A stretch of DNA of 5,043 nt from Alphaproteobacteria bacterium (lineage in GTDB: Bacteria > Pseudomonadota > Alphaproteobacteria > Kiloniellales > J153), in assembly GCA_003693905.1 (NCBI GenBank), contig RFLL01000050.1, forward strand, positions 1 through 5,043, given 5' to 3'. Position 1 is the first letter of the stretch, and the number at the start of each line of letters is the position of its first letter. Both the position numbers and the translations under genes were made by a program. This document shows, piece after piece, positions 1 through 5,043 of this stretch. The notes beneath the pieces were generated by a model. It was given only the letters and a program-made list of their open reading frames with translations. It searched no databases and was not told the DNA's origin.

Positions 1-236
1 ATCTGATCCAGGAGCGCTCGCCGCACGATCGTCGCTCGTTCCACGTCCGGGCCTCCGACAAGGGGGTCGAGATTTTCCGCGCCCTGAGCACGTTGTTTGA
101 CGGCCACGCCGGCGAGCTGGCCAACGCCCAGGTGGCGCCGGATACCCTGGAGCAGACCAACGCCACCCTGCGCCGGTTGTTGCAGTTCTGGTCGGCTCCG
201 CAGCGTCTGGCCACCGGACTGACCCCGGCCGCCTGA
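1..236 (+). CDS. MarR-family transcriptional regulator, C-terminal part (5' end outside window)
   Basis: Reading from base 3 gives 77 residues ending in TGA at 234-236. The segment opens in the winged helix-turn-helix domain: RSPHDRRSFHVRASDKG (residues 5-21) matches the MarR wing pattern, with the Asp-Arg pair followed by a beta strand and a Thr/Ser-x-x-Gly turn that leads into the C-terminal dimerisation helix. The following helices (about residues 22-45 and 47-66) are typical of the MarR dimer interface. The ending with LRRLLQFW resembles alphaproteobacterial MarR proteins of the LdtR type, though that subgroup assignment is from memory. The recognition helix lies outside the window, so the ligand and target cannot be inferred. 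The gene converges on gcdH, so their shared neighbourhood alone does not show that it regulates gcdH. Confidence 0.8.
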   Translation, partial: LIQERSPHDRRSFHVRASDKGVEIFRALSTLFDGHAGELANAQVAPDTLEQTNATLRRLLQFWSAPQRLATGLTPAA

Positions 237-238
237 GC

Positions 239-260
239 GATCCGGTGCGAAGGCCGGATC
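239..260. terminator. Hairpin between convergent genes, possible bidirectional terminator
   Basis: GATCCGG (239-245) and CCGGATC (254-260) form a perfect 7-bp inverted repeat around an 8-base loop. It lies in the 39-bp gap between the ends of the MarR gene and gcdH, where a shared terminator would be expected. No T-run follows on either strand, so it is not a textbook intrinsic terminator. It may act weakly or only as an mRNA 3'-end stem. Confidence 0.4.
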
Positions 261-275
261 ACGCTTCATCCGGGT

Positions 276-1496
276 CTAGTTGAACGCTTGGATACCGGTC
301 TGGGCGCGGCCCAGGATGAGGGCATGCACGTCGTGCGTGCCCTCGTAGGTGTTGACCGCTTCCAGATTCATGACGTGGCGGATGACGTGGAATTCGTCGG
401 CGATGCCGTTGCCGCCGTGCATGTCGCGGGCGGTGCGGGCGATGTCGAGCGCCTTGCCGCACGAGTTGCGTTTGAGCATCGAGATCGCCTCCGGTGCGGC
501 CTTGCCTTCATCGAACAGGCGCCCGAGGCGCAGGCACGCCTGCAGGCCGATGGCGATTTCGGTCTGCATGTCGGCCAGTTTCTTCTGGATGAGCTGATTG
601 GCGGCCAGCGGCCGGCCGAACTGCTTGCGCTCCAGGGTGTACGTGCGCGCGGCGTGCCAGCAGAATTCGGCCGCCCCCAGCGCCCCCCACGCGATGCCGT
701 AGCGGGCCCGGTTGAGGCAGCCGAACGGTCCCTTCAGGCCCGCGACACCGGGCAGCAGGTTGTCCTCGGGTACGAACACCTCGTCCATCACGATTTCGCC
801 GGTGACCGAGGCGCGGAGGCTGAACTTGCCTTCGATCCTGGGCGCACTCAGACCTTTCATGCCCTTTTCCAGGATGAAGCCGCGGATCACGTCGTCCTCG
901 GTCTTGGCCCAGACGATGAAGACGTCGGCCACCGGGGCATTGGTGATCCACATCTTGGTGCCGCTCAGCACGTAGCCGTCGTCCGTCCGCCGCGCCCGGG
1001 TTTTCATGCTGCCCGGGTCGGAGCCGGCGTCGGGCTCGGTCAGGCCGAAGCATCCGATCAACTCGCCCCGGGCCAGCCCGGGCAGGTATTTGCGCCGCTG
1101 TGCCTCGGTGCCGTAGGCGTGAATCGGGTGCATGACCAGGCTGGACTGGACGCTCATGGCCGAGCGGTAGCCGGAATCGACGCGTTCCACCTCGCGTGCG
1201 ATCAGGCCATAGCAGACGTAGTTGACGCCGGCGCAGCCGTAGTCTTCGGGCAGGGTGGCGCCGAGAAAGCCGAGCGCTCCCATCTCGGTCATGATCGCCG
1301 GATCGAAGCGTTCGTGCCGGTTGGCCTCCAGGATTCGCGGCATCAGCTTTTCCTGACAGTAGGCCCGCGCCGAATCGCGCACCATGCGCTCATCCTCGCT
1401 GAGCTGGGCGTCGAGCAGCAGGGGGTCGTCCCATTGGAACGCCGCCCGGCCGGTTGCGGTGGGCGAGACAGGGGCTGCGGTCTGGGGCTCGGCCAT
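276..1496 (-). CDS. gcdH: Glutaryl-CoA dehydrogenase (FAD-dependent, decarboxylating)
   Basis: The 406-residue product belongs to the acyl-CoA dehydrogenase family. It should catalyse FAD-dependent oxidation and decarboxylation of glutaryl-CoA to crotonyl-CoA plus CO2 in the cytoplasm, passing electrons to ETF. This is the convergence point of lysine, tryptophan and some aromatic degradation. Visible motifs are the family signature [14 protein letters not shown] (151-164), WITN (184-187), [21 protein letters not shown] (290-310), GGNG (361-364) and [20 protein letters not shown] (382-401). Glu385 is the expected catalytic base, and Arg111 in DSGYRS matches the glutaryl gamma-carboxylate-binding Arg of the human enzyme. 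Resemblance to mitochondrial GCDH is striking along the whole length. The start at 1496 (MAEPQT) is chosen over a longer in-frame ATG at 1592 because a good Shine-Dalgarno precedes it and the extra 32 residues look non-coding. The gene is convergent with the MarR gene and divergent from the small gene at 1729. Confidence 0.95.
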   Translation of the reverse strand: MAEPQTAAPVSPTATGRAAFQWDDPLLLDAQLSEDERMVRDSARAYCQEKLMPRILEANRHERFDPAIMTEMGALGFLGATLPEDYGCAGVNYVCYGLIAREVERVDSGYRSAMSVQSSLVMHPIHAYGTEAQRRKYLPGLARGELIGCFGLTEPDAGSDPGSMKTRARRTDDGYVLSGTKMWITNAPVADVFIVWAKTEDDVIRGFILEKGMKGLSAPRIEGKFSLRASVTGEIVMDEVFVPEDNLLPGVAGLKGPFGCLNRARYGIAWGALGAAEFCWHAARTYTLERKQFGRPLAANQLIQKKLADMQTEIAIGLQACLRLGRLFDEGKAAPEAISMLKRNSCGKALDIARTARDMHGGNGIADEFHVIRHVMNLEAVNTYEGTHDVHALILGRAQTGIQAFN

Positions 1497-1502
1497 GACA
1501 AT

Positions 1503-1508
1503 CCTCTC
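1503..1508 (-). promoter_or_regulatory. Ribosome binding site of gcdH
   Basis: On the minus strand the sequence reads GAGAGG, then 6 bases, then ATG at 1496-1494. The spacing is near ideal, which decides the gcdH start in favour of the 406-residue form. Confidence 0.75.
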
Positions 1509-1649
1509 ATGCGGCTGGAAACGATGTGTGGCTCGAAAAACGATGCACGGGTCGACGTACGGGCCATCGGCATCGGCGGTCGCCGTCCGCACCGCCTACT
1601 GTAGCGATTCCGCACCGCCGGAAAAGGTGCGCAGGCCCTGCGGACATAT

Positions 1650-1667
1650 CCGGCGGAGCACCGCCGG
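1650..1667. repeat. Perfect inverted repeat (7-bp arms, 4-base loop)
   Basis: CCGGCGG and CCGCCGG flank the loop AGCA. It lies 62 bases upstream of the small gene's start and about 150 bases upstream of gcdH. No T-run follows it, so it is more plausibly a leader hairpin or operator than a terminator. Confidence 0.4.
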
Positions 1668-1706
1668 CGCCGACCCCGATCCGCCGCTCTTAAGGTTTTG
1701 TTTGCC

Positions 1707-1713
1707 AAGGGAG
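1707..1713 (+). promoter_or_regulatory. Shine-Dalgarno-like AAGGGAG, unusually far from the chosen start
   Basis: AAGGGAG is the only strong ribosome-binding motif near the small gene. It lies 15 bases from the ATG at 1729 that opens the conserved-looking frame. Two ATGs at 1718 and 1721 lie at 4 and 7 bases but are in another frame that stops after about 40 codons. An upstream in-frame TTG (1702) precedes the motif and so cannot use it. Confidence 0.45.
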
Positions 1714-1728
1714 CGCGATGATGGCGCC

Positions 1729-1944
1729 ATGTCCGATGCCCGCCTTCCCACCGATACGTCCGAGCCCCGGGATGTCATCATCGAATTCTACCGGGTCGGC
1801 GCCTACGTCAAGGTCTCGGCCGTCGATCCGGCAACATTGACGGAAGTCTCGATCGTCGGTGCCCCCGAGGCCGGGGAGGCGGCCCTCAAACAGGCGGCGG
1901 TGCGCAAACTGCACTACGTTCTGGCCCGTCGGGCCAAGACGTGA
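1729..1944 (+). CDS. Small conserved-looking protein, probably DUF6898 family
   Basis: The product has 71 residues: a variable, Asp/Pro/Thr-rich tail (1-14), then a compact domain. EVxIEF-like strand residues 15-20 (DVIIEF) lead into YRVGAYVKVSAVDP (21-34), ATLTEVSIVGAP (35-46) and a final helix AALKQAAVRKLHYVLARR (51-68). The pattern 'hhhEFxxxGxxVKVxAVDPxTxTEVxIVGP...LKxxAxRKLxYVLxxR' is one I recall from short alphaproteobacterial proteins grouped as DUF6898. That naming is from memory and the function is unknown. No signal peptide or membrane segment is seen, so it is likely cytoplasmic. The frame is supported by this pattern and by codon bias rather than by its start, which lacks a well-placed ribosome binding site. 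It lies 348 bp upstream of livH in the same direction, and co-transcription cannot be decided. Confidence 0.8.
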   Translation: MSDARLPTDTSEPRDVIIEFYRVGAYVKVSAVDPATLTEVSIVGAPEAGEAALKQAAVRKLHYVLARRAKT

Positions 1945-2037
1945 ACCGGCCCTGACCTCATCATCAGCCAGGCGCCATCTGTATGTCCGGCATCCCCGGG
2001 CGGTCCGGCGGCCGCGCGCACGCGGGCCACATAGCCC

Positions 2038-2066
2038 TTGCGGTTGCGGGGGCGACGCGCTAGAAC
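2038..2066 (+). promoter_or_regulatory. Weak sigma-70-like promoter candidate for the liv operon
   Basis: TTGCGG at 2038-2043 is followed after 17 bases by TAGAAC at 2061-2066. The spacing is ideal, and the hexamers match the TTGACA and TATAAT consensus at three and four of six positions. The stretch just downstream (2073-2089) is the most AT-rich in the spacer, which fits a promoter and start region. The call is tentative because alphaproteobacterial promoters are degenerate. Confidence 0.3.
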
Positions 2067-2087
2067 CCGCGCGAAAATCGGACAATT

Positions 2088-2111
2088 TCTTCGCGGCGCG
2101 AACCGCGGAGA
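2088..2111. repeat. Hairpin with 9-bp stem in the liv leader
   Basis: TCTTCGCGG (2088-2096) pairs with CCGCGGAGA (2103-2111) through eight Watson-Crick pairs and one G-U pair, closing a six-base loop CGCGAA. No T-run follows. It would fold near the 5' end of a transcript started at the promoter-like pair upstream, or could act as a DNA operator. Confidence 0.45.
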
Positions 2112-2281
2112 CGACAGGCGACAAGAGGCTGTGCTGGGGACTGCGCTGGGGGGCGTTTGCACCGACCATGGTGGGCGCCGGGTCGATCCGACGTAAGAGA
2201 CGCAAGAGCGGCCTGATGGACCGTCACCTGCGGGAGCCGTTTCCACGGGGCACGGCCGGGAACGCACGCCTGCACGGGGCC

Positions 2282-2286
2282 TGAGG
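2282..2286 (+). promoter_or_regulatory. Ribosome binding site of livH
   Basis: TGAGG lies 6 bases before the ATG at 2293, a good spacing. It supports the start that gives a 308-residue LivH, the same length I recall for the E. coli protein. The TGA inside this motif is also the stop of a short upstream frame (2168-2284). Confidence 0.6.
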
Positions 2287-2292
2287 CGCACG

Positions 2293-3219
2293 ATGCAGAA
2301 TTCCTTTGTCTATTTCATCGACCAGTTGATCAACGGCCTGACGCTGGGCTCGATCTACGGCCTGATCGCGATCGGCTACACGATGGTCTACGGCATCATC
2401 GGCATGATCAATTTCGCCCACGGTGAAATTTTCATGATCGGGGCCTTCATCTCGATCATCACCTTTCTGGTGCTGGGGATGGTTGGGCTGTCGTGGGTGC
2501 CGCTGGCGCTGCTGATCGTCCTGATCGTGACCATGGTTCTGACCTCGGTCTACGGCTGGACGCTGGAACGGGTCGCCTATCGACCGCTGCGCGGCTCGCC
2601 GCGCCTGGCGGCGCTGATCACGGCGATCGGCATGTCGATCTTCCTGCAGAACTACGTGCAGCTTCTGCAAAGCGCGCGCAACAAGCCGATGCAGCCGGTC
2701 ATCAGCGGCGGGATCGAACTGATGCAGGACCGGGGTTATGTGGTGACGCTCAGCTACATGCAGATGATCATCATCGTGCTGACCGTGGTCCTGATGGTCG
2801 TCTTTTCGCTGATGATCGCCAAGACGTCCCTGGGCCGGGCGCAGCGCGCCTGCGAACAGGACCGCGAGATGGCGGCGCTGGTCGGTGTCAACGTCGATCA
2901 GACGATTTCGGTCACCTTCGTCGTCGGTGCGGTCCTGGCCTCGGTCGCCGGCATGATGTTTCTGCTCTACTACGGCGTGATCGACTTCTTCATCGGCTTC
3001 CTGGCCGGCATCAAGGCGTTTACCGCGGCCGTGCTGGGCGGCATCGGATCGCTGCCGGGCGCTATGCTGGGCGGCCTTCTGATCGGCCTGATCGAGGCCT
3101 TCTGGTCGGCCTATTTCACCGTCGAGTACAAGGACGTGGCGACGTTCGCGATCCTCGTGCTGGTGCTGATCTTCCGGCCCACCGGCCTGCTCGGCAAGCC
3201 GGATATCGAGAAGGTGTGA
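2293..3219 (+). CDS. livH: Branched-chain amino acid ABC transporter permease LivH
   Basis: This 308-residue inner-membrane permease is one half of the channel of a HAAT-family importer for leucine, isoleucine, valine and sometimes other amino acids. It pairs with LivM and couples to the ATPases LivG and LivF. Diagnostic stretches are [20 protein letters not shown] (19-38) followed by INFAHGE (39-45), and [20 protein letters not shown] (92-111). The cytoplasmic coupling loop [18 protein letters not shown] (185-202) contacts the ATPase. [14 protein letters not shown] (248-261) and the terminal RPTGLLGKP (295-303) are also typical. Hydrophobic membrane segments lie at about 10-34, 38-62, 68-90, 105-125, 152-175, 203-228, 240-270 and 281-297. 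It is the first gene of the livHMG block. A binding-protein gene does not precede it here, so LivK is expected elsewhere. True substrate specificity depends on that protein and cannot be read from the permease. Confidence 0.95.
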   Translation: MQNSFVYFIDQLINGLTLGSIYGLIAIGYTMVYGIIGMINFAHGEIFMIGAFISIITFLVLGMVGLSWVPLALLIVLIVTMVLTSVYGWTLERVAYRPLRGSPRLAALITAIGMSIFLQNYVQLLQSARNKPMQPVISGGIELMQDRGYVVTLSYMQMIIIVLTVVLMVVFSLMIAKTSLGRAQRACEQDREMAALVGVNVDQTISVTFVVGAVLASVAGMMFLLYYGVIDFFIGFLAGIKAFTAAVLGGIGSLPGAMLGGLLIGLIEAFWSAYFTVEYKDVATFAILVLVLIFRPTGLLGKPDIEKV

Positions 3220-3223
3220 GGCG

Positions 3224-4746
<1,523 letters not shown>

Positions 4747-4747
<1 letters not shown>

Positions 4748-5043
4748 TGAGCATGCACGACGCATCTTCGGCAGGTGTCGTCCTTGAAGGCGACATTCCC
4801 GGCGGCGGCCGACCTCTGCTCACCGTCGAGCACCTGACCATGCGCTTCGGTGGTCTGGTCGCCGTCGACGACGTGTCCTTTCAGGCCGCCGGCGAGCGCA
4901 TCACCGCGATCATCGGGCCCAACGGCGCCGGCAAGACGACGGTCTTCAACTGCCTGACTGGGTTTTACAAGCCGACCGTGGGCCGGTTGACGCTGCACCT
5001 GCCGGACCGTCAGCTCTATCTCGAGCGCATGGAGGGCTTCCGC
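4747..5043 (+). CDS. livG: Branched-chain amino acid ABC transporter ATP-binding protein LivG, N-terminal part (cut by window end)
   Basis: The 99 visible residues begin an ABC ATPase that works on the cytoplasmic face of the LivHM channel with LivF. After a poorly conserved tail of about 23 residues, LLTVEHLTMRFGGLVAVDDV (24-43) gives the first strand and the aromatic A-loop region. GPNGAGKTT (57-65) is the Walker A motif. FNCLTGFYKPTVG (67-79) is characteristic of LivG: E. coli LivG, as I recall it, has nearly the same words. The last residues, YLERMEGFR, lead towards the Q-loop, which is beyond the window together with the signature and Walker B motifs. The start codon overlaps the livM stop by one base. 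The N-terminal tail is somewhat longer than in E. coli LivG (Walker A Gly57 here versus about 38 there). LivF is expected to follow downstream. Confidence 0.95.

Larger units (their letters stand above)
1497..1728. other. Divergent intergenic region between gcdH and the small 71-codon gene
   Basis: This 232-bp spacer must hold the promoter of gcdH and possibly that of the small gene. No strong -35/-10 pair is visible. On the minus strand TACAGT (1602-1597) is a weak -10 candidate without a convincing -35. The region holds two perfect short inverted repeats: CGCACC/GGTGCG at 1611-1631 with a 9-base loop, and CCGGCGG/CCGCCGG at 1650-1667 with the tetraloop AGCA. It also holds three copies of GCACCGCC (1589, 1612, 1658) and, nearer gcdH, two copies of AAACGATG (1519 and 1538). 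Some of these may be operator sites, but in such GC-rich DNA chance is a real alternative. Confidence 0.45.
1945..2292. other. Non-coding region upstream of livH
   Basis: I see no convincing gene in these 348 bases. In all frames the translations are Arg- and Pro-rich and lack a family pattern. The region holds a GC hairpin CCGCG/CGCGG at 2012-2025, a weak promoter-like pair at 2038-2066, an interrupted palindrome at 2073-2089, a 9-bp-stem hairpin at 2088-2111, an imperfect 12-bp tandem repeat at 2129-2152 and the 8-bp palindrome ACCATGGT near 2165. The long leader of about 220 bases between the promoter-like pair and livH would give room for regulation of the liv operon. Confidence 0.5.

Noticed and set aside
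1574..1585. CGGCG/CGCCG inverted repeat
   Set aside because: The two-base loop is too tight to fold, and such short symmetric runs are expected by chance in GC-rich DNA.
1497..1592. 32-residue N-terminal extension of gcdH from the ATG at 1592
   Set aside because: There is no good ribosome binding site before it, the residues do not resemble the family, and a well-placed GAGAGG precedes the internal ATG at 1496.
288..1604. Long + strand open frame of 438 codons opposite gcdH
   Set aside because: It is the antisense shadow of gcdH in GC-rich DNA. Its translation has no recognisable domain, whereas the minus strand matches glutaryl-CoA dehydrogenase end to end.
2012..2025. CCGCG/CGCGG hairpin as a terminator for the small gene
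   Set aside because: The stem is only 5 bp, lies 68 bases past the stop and is not followed by a T-run. It is recorded only as part of the leader description.
1859..2284. 141-codon + strand frame overlapping the small gene and the liv leader
   Set aside because: It is Arg/Pro-rich, overlaps the family-like 71-codon frame in another phase and has no domain pattern. Only its 3' end is noted as a possible short upstream frame.
1690..2291. Minus-strand frames across the small gene and the liv leader (1690-2205 and 1914-2291)
   Set aside because: Both are Arg/Pro/Ser-rich shadows without ribosome binding sites or recognisable motifs.

Overview
The window is GC-rich throughout, with G or C at most third codon positions. 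Its proteins resemble alphaproteobacterial families, most like Rhodospirillales: a MarR regulator with an RSPHDRRS wing, a small protein that looks like the DUF6898 family, and long LivM and LivG types. This placement comes from remembered family resemblance, not from a search. No mobile element, CRISPR array, tRNA or rRNA is visible, and the window looks like ordinary chromosomal metabolism and transport.

Layout: positions 1-236 hold the 3' end of a MarR-family regulator on the + strand. It converges on a glutaryl-CoA dehydrogenase gene (gcdH, - strand, 276-1496), and the 39-bp gap between them contains a 7-bp-stem hairpin. Upstream of gcdH is a 232-bp divergent intergenic region (1497-1728) with short GC-rich repeats and hairpins. 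A 71-codon + strand gene (1729-1944) follows. Next comes a 348-bp region without a convincing gene (1945-2292), which holds a weak promoter-like pair, an AT-rich interrupted palindrome and a hairpin, and probably serves as the liv leader. From 2293 to the window end runs a tightly packed branched-chain amino acid ABC transporter operon: livH, then livM after a 4-bp gap, then livG, whose ATG overlaps the livM stop in TGATG and which is cut by the window edge.

Function: LivH and LivM form the membrane channel of a HAAT-family importer, and LivG is one of its two ATPases. LivF and a periplasmic binding protein are expected outside the window. GcdH oxidatively decarboxylates glutaryl-CoA to crotonyl-CoA in lysine, tryptophan and aromatic catabolism. 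A shared theme of amino acid uptake and breakdown is possible, but the opposite orientations argue against one transcript. I found no clearly novel system. The points most worth a second look are the expanded LivM N-terminus, the small conserved-looking protein with an oddly placed ribosome binding site, and the structured, promoter-like liv leader.
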